From assembly GCA_937871415.1 (NCBI GenBank), contig CALMQD010000035.1, forward strand, positions 1-14,460: 14,460 bases of DNA, read 5' to 3'. Below, one piece after another: positions 7,290-14,363 of the stretch (position 1 is its first letter; every line of letters starts with the position of its first letter). The notes under the pieces are model-generated. The model searched no databases. It saw only the letters and a list, made by a program, of their open reading frames with translations, and was not told where the DNA came from. The DNA is from an uncultured Phycisphaerales bacterium (GTDB lineage Bacteria > Planctomycetota > Phycisphaerae > Phycisphaerales > UBA1924). The position numbers and the translations under genes were made by a program.

Positions 7290-8198
7290 TTATCTCTTGC
7301 CGGCACGGGAGATCGGCGGCAGAGTCGCGGCGCGGTCGCGGAGCGTGCCGAGCAACTGGGCCCACACCTCGTCGGGGCCGCGGGCGGCGTCGACGACCGC
7401 ATAACGCCCCGGGTCGCTCTTGGCGAGCGCGAGGTAACCCTCGCGGACCTTGGAGTGGAAGGCGGCGCCCTTGGCCTCCATGCGGTCCAGCAGGAGCCCC
7501 ATCCGCTTGGCGGCGGCGTGGTGGTCGAGGTCGAAGATCACGACCAGGTCGGGCTGGAGGTTGCGCGTGGCGACGCGGGCGACGGCGGAGATATCGGAGG
7601 CGGGCAATCCCCCGGCGGCGCCCTGGTAGGCCAGGGTTGAAGCGACGAAGCGGTCGGCGAGGACGAGTTCGCCGCGTTTGAGCGCGGGGAGCACGACGTG
7701 CTCGACGAGTTCGGCGCGAGAGGCCATGTAGAGCAGCATCTCGCAGCGCACGCTCATGCCGACACTGTCGTGGGCGGTGATCGCGGGCGTCGCGGCAGAG
7801 GCGTCGGGGCCGGTGCCGGGCGCGGCGCCGGGTTCGGCACGGGGACCGACCGCGGGCACGGCCCGGAGTTCGCTCTCGTTGAACGGGCGCAGCAGGACGT
7901 CGCGGATGCGTTCGCCCACCGGTGTGCCGCCGGGCTCGCGGACTTCGGTCGTCGGCACGTGGGCCGAGCGGAGCGCCTCGGCGAGGCGACGGAACTGGGT
8001 GCTCTTGCCCGAGCCGTCGGGGCCTTCGAAGACGATGAAGCGTCCGGCGTAGGAGCGCAGGAACGAAACGTCCTCGGCCTTCAAGCCCGCGGTCTGGGCC
8101 GTCTGGGCCGTCTGGGCCGCCGGGGCGGCGCTGCGGGTTGTCGATGGGCTTCGTTGCGGCGTCACAGCGCTCACCTGACGGCGTGTCCTTGTGTGCAC
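7290..8198 (-). CDS. tmk: Thymidylate kinase
   Basis: dTMP kinase phosphorylates dTMP to dTDP using ATP, an essential step of dTTP synthesis. Landmarks: the P-loop FEGPDGSGKST (57-67), REPGGTPVGERIRDVLL (87-103) which contributes to dTMP binding, CEMLLYMASRAELVEHVVLPAL (152-172), the DRF motif with STLAYQG (182-193), NLQPDLVVIFDL (213-224) and a LID-like segment with LLDRMEAKG (236-244). At 302 residues it is longer than the usual 200-220, because of about 50 extra N-terminal residues and an Ala/Pro/Gly-rich insertion at about 108-148 between RDVLL and CEMLLY. The start is uncertain. GTG at 8198 gives the listed length; GTG at 8174 or 8165, or TTG at 8084, would shorten the poorly conserved leader. 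The gene is 103 bp downstream of the HD gene, behind a terminator-like hairpin. Confidence 0.92.
   Translation of the reverse strand: MHTRTRRQVSAVTPQRSPSTTRSAAPAAQTAQTAQTAGLKAEDVSFLRSYAGRFIVFEGPDGSGKSTQFRRLAEALRSAHVPTTEVREPGGTPVGERIRDVLLRPFNESELRAVPAVGPRAEPGAAPGTGPDASAATPAITAHDSVGMSVRCEMLLYMASRAELVEHVVLPALKRGELVLADRFVASTLAYQGAAGGLPASDISAVARVATRNLQPDLVVIFDLDHHAAAKRMGLLLDRMEAKGAAFHSKVREGYLALAKSDPGRYAVVDAARGPDEVWAQLLGTLRDRAATLPPISRAGKR
8092..8118. repeat. Three tandem copies of a 9-bp unit inside tmk
   Basis: GTCTGGGCC is repeated three times without gaps. On the coding strand it encodes Ala-Gln-Thr repeats in the nonconserved N-terminal leader of thymidylate kinase. The unit keeps the frame, so copy-number change would only lengthen or shorten the leader. 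Confidence 0.85.
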
Positions 8199-8238
8199 CC
8201 GGGCCCGCGCCGCGGGAGCGACTCCAGCGTACGCACAA

Positions 8239-8267
8239 ATCCGGCCCTCGCACGTCGCGGGCCGGAT
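8239..8267 (-). terminator. Terminator-like hairpin after the HD gene
   Basis: A perfect 9-bp inverted repeat, ATCCGGCCC (8239-8247) with GGGCCGGAT (8259-8267), has an 11-nt loop and lies 35 bp after the HD gene's stop. On the minus strand it runs into TTTGTG, a short T-run, so it is a fair intrinsic terminator for the HD gene and argues that tmk has its own promoter. Confidence 0.55.
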
Positions 8268-8301
8268 GATTACTCCGGTGTGAATCGCGTGACGCCGCGG
8301 T

Positions 8302-10881
8302 TCAGCGGGAGACCCTGGGCGCGCCCTGTTCGGGCGAGACAGCGCCGGGGGGCAGCCGCGTGGAAGCGACGGAGGCCGCGCCGGCGCCGTTGGCCGGGAT
8401 GGCGGGCGCGTTCACACCGACGCCCGGGGTCGTCGCGGGGTTGATGGCGTCGCCCGAACCGGGGCGCAGGGTTCCTGCGGGGAGGGCGGCGGAAGTGCTC
8501 GGGGGCTGCGGTCGGGCGGTGGGCCCGGTGGGGTAGGCGATGCGCCCGTGGTAGATCGAGGCGAGGGCCTTGCTGACGGCCTCGACGATGATATTGAGTT
8601 CGCGGAGTGTCAGGTCGCAGTCGTCGAACTGCCCGTCCATGAGGCGCTTGTTGGCGATGGCGCGGACCGTGGCGTCGATGCGCGCCGGGGTGGGGTCGGC
8701 CATGGCGCGCGACGCGCTCTCGACGGCGTCGCAGAGCATGATGATCGCGGCCTCTTTGATGCGGGGCTTGGGGCCGGGGTAGCGGTACTCGATCTCGCTG
8801 GGGCCGCCGGGCGCGCCCACCGTCCCGCCGCCCCCGGAACCGGAGAAGTCCATCGGTGAGAGGCCGGCGATGAGGGCCTCGCGCTCGGCCTGCTTGCGGG
8901 CGCGGTGGTAGAAGTACTCGACGAGCGTGGTGCCGTGGTGGCTCTCGATGAAGTGCCAGAGCGGGCGCGGGAGGTTGAACTCGCGCGCAAGCTCCATGCC
9001 GTCCTTCACGTGCCCGACGATGATGAGCAGGCTCATCGCGGGGCTGAGTTTGTCGTGCTTGTTGATGCCGGGCGACTGGTTCTCCACGAAGTAGTCGGGC
9101 TTGTTCATCTTCCCGATGTCGTGGTAGAGCGCCCCGACGTAGGTGAGCAGCGAGTCGGCGCCGATGGCGTCGGCCGCGGCCTCGGCGAGGCTCGCGAGGT
9201 TGAGTGAATGGTTGTACGTGCCGGGTGCGCGCTGCTGGAGCATCCGCAGGAGCGGGTTCTTGGGGTCGCGCAGCTCGGCGAGCGTCATGCCGGTGGTGAT
9301 GTCGAACCAGCGCTCGATGCTCGGGAGGAGGAAGAGCACGACGGCGGCGACGAGCGGCCCGGCGAAGCCCGCGAAGCCCGCGTCGCGGGCGACCTGCAGA
9401 AACGCGCGATCGCTCAGGGCCTGCTCGACGGCGCCGGCGAAGTCCGGCGCGCCGGCCCGGGTGCTGAGCGGGATGGTCATGATCCCGACCAGCGCCGTCG
9501 CGCCGGCCAGGCCCAGGCCCGAGACCAGGCCGGTGCGGATGAGCGTGTCGCGGTCGCGGACCTCGCGCAGGCACCACATGGCCGAGCCGACGCCGGTGAC
9601 GAGCACGGCGAAGACGCCGGCGCCGGCGTCGAGCCCGATGCAGACCAGCACGCCGTGCAGGGCCCCCAGGGCCAGCGCCGCGCGCCGGTCGTAGGCGATG
9701 GCCAGGACGATCGCGACCAGGAGCGTCGGGGCGACGCTGGTGAGCGCGATCACACCGGGCTGCGTGGCGCTGGTCCACCACGCGACGATGGCGGCGGCGG
9801 CGGAGAGCATCGCGAGCACGGCGGTGCGCGTGCCGCTCCTGCCCAGGCGGGGGCTGAAGACGCTCGTGTACCCGGCCATCGCCAGCGCCACCAGCGCGAC
9901 GACGCCGACGACCGAGAGGTCGCCCAGGCGCCGGACCCACCATGCGCTCGCGGCCCGGTCGGCCTGCTCGGCCTTCAGGTAGGTCTCCAGTTGCGACGCC
10001 GTGAGCACATCGCCACGCCGGTAGATCACCGACCGGTCCGGGTAGGTGATCATGACCGGGGAGACGGCGGCGGCGCGCTGGTTCTGGCTGGTGGTGGTGG
10101 CGGCGGCGTCGAAGACGTACGTGGCGCGGGGCTGCTGCGTCGTCCGCTGCGTCACGAGCGCCAGGCCCGCGCCGCGGAAGCCCGCCGACGCCGCGAGCGA
10201 CTCGACCTCGTGGCTCAGGTCCTGTGACTCGATGCTCCGCACGTTGCGGGAGGGGACGAGCACGGCTTCGCGCCCCTCGGCGCGCAGCTCCACGGACTCG
10301 TTCACCGCCGTGACCTCGACCTGGTAGGTCTGCTGGTCGACGAACGGGTTGCGCTCCAGCAGGCGGCGGAAGGCGAGCGTGTGGTCGAGCCACGCGCTCT
10401 TCTGCGCCGGGTCGACCAGTTCGGCCTTGACGGCGGCGACCAGGTCAGAGGTGAGCTTGAACCGTTCGCGCAGCTGCGGGTCGATGTCCTCGAGTTTCTG
10501 CACGTCGGCCAGGGCCTGCGGCACGCCGCCGATCGAGTTGATGAGCTCGTCGATGACGCCGGCGGCTTCCTGGTAGATGCGCGGCGCGCGCTGGCGCTCG
10601 GCGGCGCGGAGTTGCTCGGTCGCCAGCGAGTCCTCGACCTCGAACTGCGTCCGCACCGTCCGGGTCGAGTCGACGATCCGGTCGACGGCGAGCATCGGCT
10701 GCTGGCGGGCCCACACCGCCGCGACCCCGACGATGGCCGTGAACGCGGTCCAGATGACGAGGGAGAGGACGAAGGCGCGGGTGCGGATCAGGCGCGGCCA
10801 GACGCTCGTGCGCGCACTGATCGCCCGCCGGAGTTCCCCGGTCCGGGCAGTCGTCGGTGTTCGGCCGTTCTCACGCGCCAT
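8302..10881 (-). CDS. PgpH/YqfF-type 7TM-HD (HDIG) membrane phosphohydrolase
   Basis: An 859-residue membrane protein with the architecture of PgpH, which in Firmicutes hydrolyses cyclic di-AMP. Order: a cytosolic start; one membrane segment (about 36-58); an extracellular 7TMR-HDED-like domain (about 60-315, helical then beta-rich); a block of about seven membrane segments (about 318-520); and a cytosolic HD domain (about 540-782). Probable metal ligands and motifs are intact: GTYNHSLNLASLAEAAADAIG with His558, ALYHDIGKMNKPDYFVENQ with His587-Asp588, His624 in GHVKDGMEL, His648-His649 in ESHHGTTLVEYFYHRA, and LCDAVESASRA with Asp718. The HD domain has a Gly/Pro-rich loop at 676-704 and the protein ends in a low-complexity Pro/Ala/Gly tail of about 75 residues (785-859). 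The ATG at 10881 follows GAGGG by 7 bases. The substrate is inferred from the family; some planctomycetes may use c-di-AMP, but no cyclase is visible here. Confidence 0.92.
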   Translation of the reverse strand: MARENGRTPTTARTGELRRAISARTSVWPRLIRTRAFVLSLVIWTAFTAIVGVAAVWARQQPMLAVDRIVDSTRTVRTQFEVEDSLATEQLRAAERQRAPRIYQEAAGVIDELINSIGGVPQALADVQKLEDIDPQLRERFKLTSDLVAAVKAELVDPAQKSAWLDHTLAFRRLLERNPFVDQQTYQVEVTAVNESVELRAEGREAVLVPSRNVRSIESQDLSHEVESLAASAGFRGAGLALVTQRTTQQPRATYVFDAAATTTSQNQRAAAVSPVMITYPDRSVIYRRGDVLTASQLETYLKAEQADRAASAWWVRRLGDLSVVGVVALVALAMAGYTSVFSPRLGRSGTRTAVLAMLSAAAAIVAWWTSATQPGVIALTSVAPTLLVAIVLAIAYDRRAALALGALHGVLVCIGLDAGAGVFAVLVTGVGSAMWCLREVRDRDTLIRTGLVSGLGLAGATALVGIMTIPLSTRAGAPDFAGAVEQALSDRAFLQVARDAGFAGFAGPLVAAVVLFLLPSIERWFDITTGMTLAELRDPKNPLLRMLQQRAPGTYNHSLNLASLAEAAADAIGADSLLTYVGALYHDIGKMNKPDYFVENQSPGINKHDKLSPAMSLLIIVGHVKDGMELAREFNLPRPLWHFIESHHGTTLVEYFYHRARKQAEREALIAGLSPMDFSGSGGGGTVGAPGGPSEIEYRYPGPKPRIKEAAIIMLCDAVESASRAMADPTPARIDATVRAIANKRLMDGQFDDCDLTLRELNIIVEAVSKALASIYHGRIAYPTGPTARPQPPSTSAALPAGTLRPGSGDAINPATTPGVGVNAPAIPANGAGAASVASTRLPPGAVSPEQGAPRVSR

Positions 10882-11301
10882 CCAAGTCCCTCGATCCCCC
10901 TGCTCGCTCCGAGAGAACCCGAGTCGTGCTCATTGCCCATCTCCCCCGGTCCCGCCGCGCCCTCCATGGATTCATGCGTCCGGCCATTGGGCGCTGCGCG
11001 GGGTTGGGCCGGGCTGATCCCCAGCGGCTCTGCGCACACCGGTATTGTCGCAGGTTCAACCCGTCGATGCTTCCCGATCACGTCCCAGATCCGCGTATTT
11101 CCACTTATTGAGGGGATATTCTCGGGCTCCAAACCTGAGAATTGGCGGTTTTCAGCCGCTCGTTGCTCCGGATTGGGGTAGGACCCGGTGGAGCCATCGA
11201 CCAAATCCCGCAACCGGGAAAGTCCGGACGCCCCAGTCTTGATCGTTATTTGTTTGGAGCGCTTCGGCCGAGTGGGTGCGTTGGGCAGGAGCGGGCACCG
11301 T
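10882..11301. other. 420-bp spacer upstream of the HD gene
   Basis: The spacer lies between the deacetylase stop and the HD gene start, both on the minus strand. Its right half is clearly more AT-rich than the flanking genes. It must contain the HD gene promoter, though I cannot place boxes confidently. Open frames crossing it are short and not protein-like. The segment at 11118-11255 folds well as RNA on the plus strand and is listed separately. Confidence 0.5.
11118..11255 (+). ncRNA. Candidate structured small RNA (family not recognised)
   Basis: Three consecutive hairpins can be drawn. First, ATTCTCGGG (11118-11126) pairs over 9 bp with CCTGAGAAT (11134-11142). Second, GGCGG (11144-11148) pairs with CCGCT (11156-11160). 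Third is a longer element: GATTGGGG (11171-11178) with CCCCAGTC (11231-11238), then GGAC (11181-11184) with GTCC (11222-11225), then CCGGT (11185-11189) with ACCGG (11213-11217). The non-Watson-Crick pairs, one per hairpin, are G-U on the plus strand and would be A-C mismatches on the minus strand. A T-rich run (11239-11255) follows the last stem, as at an intrinsic terminator. It could be a plus-strand RNA antisense to the HD leader, or part of that leader. I recognise no Rfam family. Confidence 0.35.
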
Positions 11302-12066
11302 TCAAACGGGCAGTTCACCCAGCCCAGTCAGGCCTAGCGGCTCGCGGGCGAAGAAGGCCTCGGCCGAGCGTGTGCCGATGCGCGAACCCAGGAACTGGTT
11401 CATGGACGCGATCCAGCCGGGAACGTGCGCGTTCTTGTCGTTGGCGACAAACTGCGAGTGGTAAGCGAGGATCGATCGCTGCTTGGCGTCCTCGAAACCG
11501 GTGATGTCGAGCAGGAAACTGGGGGTGGGGACGATGCGCAGGTGCGTCGCGAAGTAGTAGAAGACCCACTTCGGATAGATCGGCGGCTGTCCCTGGTCGC
11601 CGGGCATCGGCAGCCCGGTGAGTTTGGCGTCGAAGCGGGCGTCTTCAACGATGCGGGTCACCGCGAGGTGGTCGGGGTGCGCATCCTCAAAGTACGGCAG
11701 GAAGATCACCTGCGCCTGGGTGCGCCGGATGACGCCCGCGGCCAGGTGCCGGGCCTCGAGCGTGTGCTGAACAAAGCGGTTCTTCAGGCCGAGTTGGATG
11801 CGCTCAACGGCGAAGGTGCCGGGATGTCCGGGTCCGGGCGAGAGCAGCTTCGCGGCTTCCTGAGCCTCTTTGGCGCGGGTGACCGGATCGCCCTTGGGCG
11901 TGGGCTCGCCGTCGGTCATGTCGAGGAGTGTGACGCGGTGGCCCTGGGCCGCGAGGCGCGCGATCGTGCCGCCCATGCCGAGTTCCTGGTCATCGGGGTG
12001 CGGCCCGACGACGAGGATGGAGAGAGCGCGCGGTGTCGGCAGTGAAGCGGAGGCAGGGGGGGTCAC
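11302..12066 (-). CDS. PIG-L/LmbE-family deacetylase, BshB1-like
   Basis: A 254-residue zinc-dependent N-acetylglucosaminide deacetylase. The hallmark PHPDDQELGMGG at 22-33 supplies zinc ligands His23 and Asp26, and HPDH at 130-133 the third (His133). DMTDGEPTPKGDPVTRAKEAQEAAKLL (49-75), then SFLLDITGFEDAKQRSILAYHSQF (183-206) and a closing GTRSAEAFF segment, resemble BshB1. That enzyme removes acetyl from GlcNAc-malate in bacillithiol synthesis, so a thiol-related role is possible; LmbE relatives also act on other GlcNAc conjugates. The start is a GTG that shares a GTGA overlap with the stop of the lipoprotein gene upstream, giving translational coupling. No signal peptide, so cytosolic. No bshA or bshC is visible, so the bacillithiol link is an inference from similarity alone. 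Confidence 0.87.
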   Translation of the reverse strand: MTPPASASLPTPRALSILVVGPHPDDQELGMGGTIARLAAQGHRVTLLDMTDGEPTPKGDPVTRAKEAQEAAKLLSPGPGHPGTFAVERIQLGLKNRFVQHTLEARHLAAGVIRRTQAQVIFLPYFEDAHPDHLAVTRIVEDARFDAKLTGLPMPGDQGQPPIYPKWVFYYFATHLRIVPTPSFLLDITGFEDAKQRSILAYHSQFVANDKNAHVPGWIASMNQFLGSRIGTRSAEAFFAREPLGLTGLGELPV

Positions 12067-12545
12067 TGTTCGCGTCCGATGGAGACCAGGCCGTAGAGCG
12101 AGCCGTCGGTTTCGTACTCGACGACGGAGATCTGGTCGGGTTTGTCGGTGGCGAAGAAGCCGCCGGCGCGGAACGACTCGCCGTAGCGGTCCTTGAACCC
12201 ATCGAGCGCGAGGGTGAGCGACTGCGCGACGTCGAGACCGTCGAGGTCGCGCGCGAACCAGCGGTTGATCCAGAGTTTGCCGGGTCCGAGCGCGCGGGCG
12301 GTCGTGTTGGTCAACCGGATGGAGGTGCCTTCGCGCTGCACCTGGATGTCGAGGATGTGGGGTGCGCGCCCGGTGAGCGGGTCGGGCCTGGCGCCCGGGT
12401 CGCGCTGGTCGGCGAGGGACTGGGGATAGACGGGGCCGTTGGCGTCCACGCGGGAGGAAGCGCTGTGGCAGCCGCCCAGCGCGCTGAGCGTCATCAGCGC
12501 GGCGACGGTCAAGGCGGCGGAAGTGCACGGAAGGGTTCGGGGCAT
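12063..12545 (-). CDS. Small lipoprotein of unknown function
   Basis: A 160-residue protein with a lipoprotein signal peptide: a hydrophobic stretch (10-22) and the lipobox LGGC, putting the lipidated cysteine at position 26. The mature part begins with a Pro/Asp-rich linker (30-63). A domain of about 95 residues then alternates short strands (HILDIQVQREGTSIRLTNTTAR, KLWINRWFARDLDGLDV, QISVVEYETDGSLYGLVSIG), consistent with a small beta-sandwich. I do not recognise the family. GGAG six bases before the ATG supports the start. It is the first gene of a two-gene unit with the PIG-L deacetylase (4-bp overlap), so the two are probably made together, although one is membrane-anchored outside the cytoplasm and the other cytosolic. 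Confidence 0.78.
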   Translation of the reverse strand: MPRTLPCTSAALTVAALMTLSALGGCHSASSRVDANGPVYPQSLADQRDPGARPDPLTGRAPHILDIQVQREGTSIRLTNTTARALGPGKLWINRWFARDLDGLDVAQSLTLALDGFKDRYGESFRAGGFFATDKPDQISVVEYETDGSLYGLVSIGREQ

Positions 12546-12657
12546 GGCGGACTCCGAGCGGCGGCGGGCGCCGAAGCCACAGGGTACGCGAGAATGCCGG
12601 GCGCTGGTGTCGGCCGCCGCGGGCCGGGGCGCCCGGCGCGAGTAGAGTCTGATCCCC
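12546..12657. promoter_or_regulatory. Divergent promoter region between lipoprotein and dus
   Basis: These 112 bp separate divergent starts and must serve both genes. On the dus side, TAGAGT at 12643-12648 is a -10-like box lying only 9 bases before the GTG start, with no Shine-Dalgarno site between. A leaderless or near-leaderless dus transcript is therefore likely. No clear -35 element is seen. Confidence 0.3.
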
Positions 12658-14097
12658 GTGAACGCGCTGAACAACAACGCGACGCCCCCGACCCCGGCCA
12701 TCGCGCCGGGGGCCGAGGAGATTGACGTCCGGCGCGCGGCCGCGGCCCTGGCGGCGCGCTTCCCGGGCGGGATCGACCCGCGAGTGCGGGCGGTCGTGCC
12801 GGGGTTCGATGCGCCGTTCTTCCAGGCGGGGCTCGCGGGGTATTCGGACGCGGCGATGCGCCTGATTGCGCGCCGGAACGGCTGCCCGTTCTGCGTGACC
12901 GAGGCGCTCCTGGACCGCACGCTGCTCGCGGGCGGGCGCGGGTTCGCGAAGGCGGACCTGGGCGAGTTGCACGACAACGTGCCGGGCGGCGAGGACGACC
13001 ACCCGCTGGCGTGCCAGATCATGGGCTCGAGTCCGCGCGAGATGGCCGCGGCGGCGCTGAAGGTGGCCGAGCAGGGCGTGCGGGGCGACCGGCACTACCG
13101 GCAGATGGCCTACAGCGGGATGAGCGAGGACGAGAAGCGCGAGGTGGAGGCGGTGCACCTGCGCTTGCCGGGCGGCTCCCAGGTCGGGCGCGTGAAGGTG
13201 GACGACGCAGAGTTCGACCCGACCGAGGGGTGCGCGGTCGACGGGGGCGAGGAGTGGGATTGCACGCCGGTGGAGTTGGAGGAGCCGGGGCCGGACTTTC
13301 CGGCAACGGCCGGCGCACAGGAACTGGGGGGAGGATGCCGCGGCGCCGCGGCGACGATGACCTTCGAGGTGATCGACGTGAACCTGGCGTGCCCCGTGAA
13401 GAAGGTGCGGAGCAAGGCGCGCGGCGGGCACTGGCTGGCGGAGCCCGACGGGGCGATCGAGATCCTCGAGGCGGTGCGCGAGGCGGTGCCCGCGCACGTG
13501 CCGTGCACGGTGAAGATGCGGCGCAGTTACGACGACACGCCGGAGATGGCGGCGAACTTCGAGCGGATCTTCGAGGCCGCGATGAGCATCGGGTACGCCT
13601 GGGCGACGGTGCACGCGCGGACGGTGGAGCAGAAGTACATCGGGCCGTCGCGCTGGACGTTCCTGCGTGAACTGGTGCGGCGCTTCCCCGACGCGATCGT
13701 GTTCGGCTCGGGGGACGTGTGGGAGGTGGGCGATATCTTCCGCATGATCGAGTACACGGGGGTGGCGGGCGTGTCGGTCGCTCGTGGGTGCATCGGCAAT
13801 CCGTGGATCTTCCGGCAGGCGCGACAGATGCTGGCGGGAGAGTCGCCGACGGCGCCGTCGCTCGACGAGCAGCGCCGGGTGCTGGAGGATCACTACCGCC
13901 TGCTGCTGCGCGTGACCGGGGGCCGGGGGCGGGAGGACCACCCGAAGGTGCAGTCGATCGTCGGCAAGCAGATGCGGAAGTTCGGCATCCGGTTCGCGGT
14001 GCACCACCCGGATGCGGAGACGGTGCGCAAGCGGTTCATCGCGGTGAACTCGATCGACGACTGGATGGGCGTGCTGGGCGCGTGCTACGCGGGGTAG
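12658..14097 (+). CDS. dus: tRNA-dihydrouridine synthase (DusB-like) with a large acidic insertion
   Basis: An FMN-dependent, NADPH-using enzyme that reduces specific uridines in the tRNA D-loop. The TIM-barrel core shows FFQAGLAGYSDAAMRLIARRNGC (54-76), TEALL (81-85), ACQIMGSSPREMAAAALKVAEQG (118-140), the catalytic motif DVNLACPVKKV (240-250) with Cys245 as the expected proton donor, CTVKMRRSYDD (283-293), VHARTVEQKYIGPSRW (318-333), and the FMN phosphate site VFGSGDVWEVGDIF (348-361) with ARGCIGNPWIF (375-385). A C-terminal helical domain follows. At 479 residues it is much longer than the usual 320-350. A roughly 95-residue acidic segment (141-235, three cysteines) is inserted between the strand-helix after GSSPREM and the catalytic strand. 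About 40 N-terminal residues are also extra. The GTG start is the first in a frame with plausible protein sequence. Confidence 0.9.
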   Translation: MNALNNNATPPTPAIAPGAEEIDVRRAAAALAARFPGGIDPRVRAVVPGFDAPFFQAGLAGYSDAAMRLIARRNGCPFCVTEALLDRTLLAGGRGFAKADLGELHDNVPGGEDDHPLACQIMGSSPREMAAAALKVAEQGVRGDRHYRQMAYSGMSEDEKREVEAVHLRLPGGSQVGRVKVDDAEFDPTEGCAVDGGEEWDCTPVELEEPGPDFPATAGAQELGGGCRGAAATMTFEVIDVNLACPVKKVRSKARGGHWLAEPDGAIEILEAVREAVPAHVPCTVKMRRSYDDTPEMAANFERIFEAAMSIGYAWATVHARTVEQKYIGPSRWTFLRELVRRFPDAIVFGSGDVWEVGDIFRMIEYTGVAGVSVARGCIGNPWIFRQARQMLAGESPTAPSLDEQRRVLEDHYRLLLRVTGGRGREDHPKVQSIVGKQMRKFGIRFAVHHPDAETVRKRFIAVNSIDDWMGVLGACYAG

Positions 14098-14125
14098 GCG
14101 TCGATGAGCGAACGGCGCGCGCCGG

Positions 14126-14144
14126 CGCGGGTTTTCGACCCGCG
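14126..14144 (+). terminator. Hairpin downstream of dus
   Basis: CGCGGGT (14126-14132) pairs with ACCCGCG (14138-14144) over 7 bp around a TTTCG loop, 28 bp after the dus stop. No T-tract follows, so it is a weak intrinsic terminator at best. The palindrome GGCGCGCGCC lies just upstream at 14114-14123. Confidence 0.35.
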
Positions 14145-14303
14145 GGGCTGACGGGGTGCGGCGGCTGGCGCGTACAGTCGTAGTGCGCAAACCACAACGC
14201 GCGGCACCCGCAGACCCGGAACGTGAGCGACCCGAACACGACAACCTCCGCAGACGTCGCGCCGGGTGACGGACCGGCGCCGGGCTCCGCCGCGACCGAG
14301 GCG

Positions 14304-14321
14304 GGCGGGCCGATGCCCGCC
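14304..14321 (-). terminator. Hairpin downstream of the fabH stop
   Basis: GGCGGGC (14304-14310) and GCCCGCC (14315-14321) form a perfect 7-bp stem with a 4-nt loop, 43 bp past the fabH stop on the minus strand. The flanks are GC-rich without a T-run, so termination is plausible but unproven. Confidence 0.35.
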
Positions 14322-14363
14322 GGACCGGGCTGGATCCGAGCCGGCGGCGACTCAGCTGGCAGC

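Noticed and set aside
8270..10393. Second minus-strand open frame within the HD gene
   Set aside because: Arg/Pro/His-rich translation with no domain, in a different frame from the well-conserved 7TM-HD protein.
11213..11230. GGGAAAGTCCGGAC, resembling the start of conserved region I of RNase P RNA
   Set aside because: Only about 70 bases remain before the deacetylase stop codon, and the other conserved RNase P segments are absent on either side.
10788..11318. Minus-strand ORF of 176 codons across the HD-gene spacer
   Set aside because: Composition is not protein-like, it overlaps the HD start in another frame, and part of the region forms RNA-like hairpins.
12067..14244. Upstream continuation of the deacetylase frame, open on the minus strand to 14244
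   Set aside because: It runs antisense through dus and in another frame through the lipoprotein gene, and is His/Arg/Pro-rich. The deacetylase domain itself begins at the GTG at 12066.
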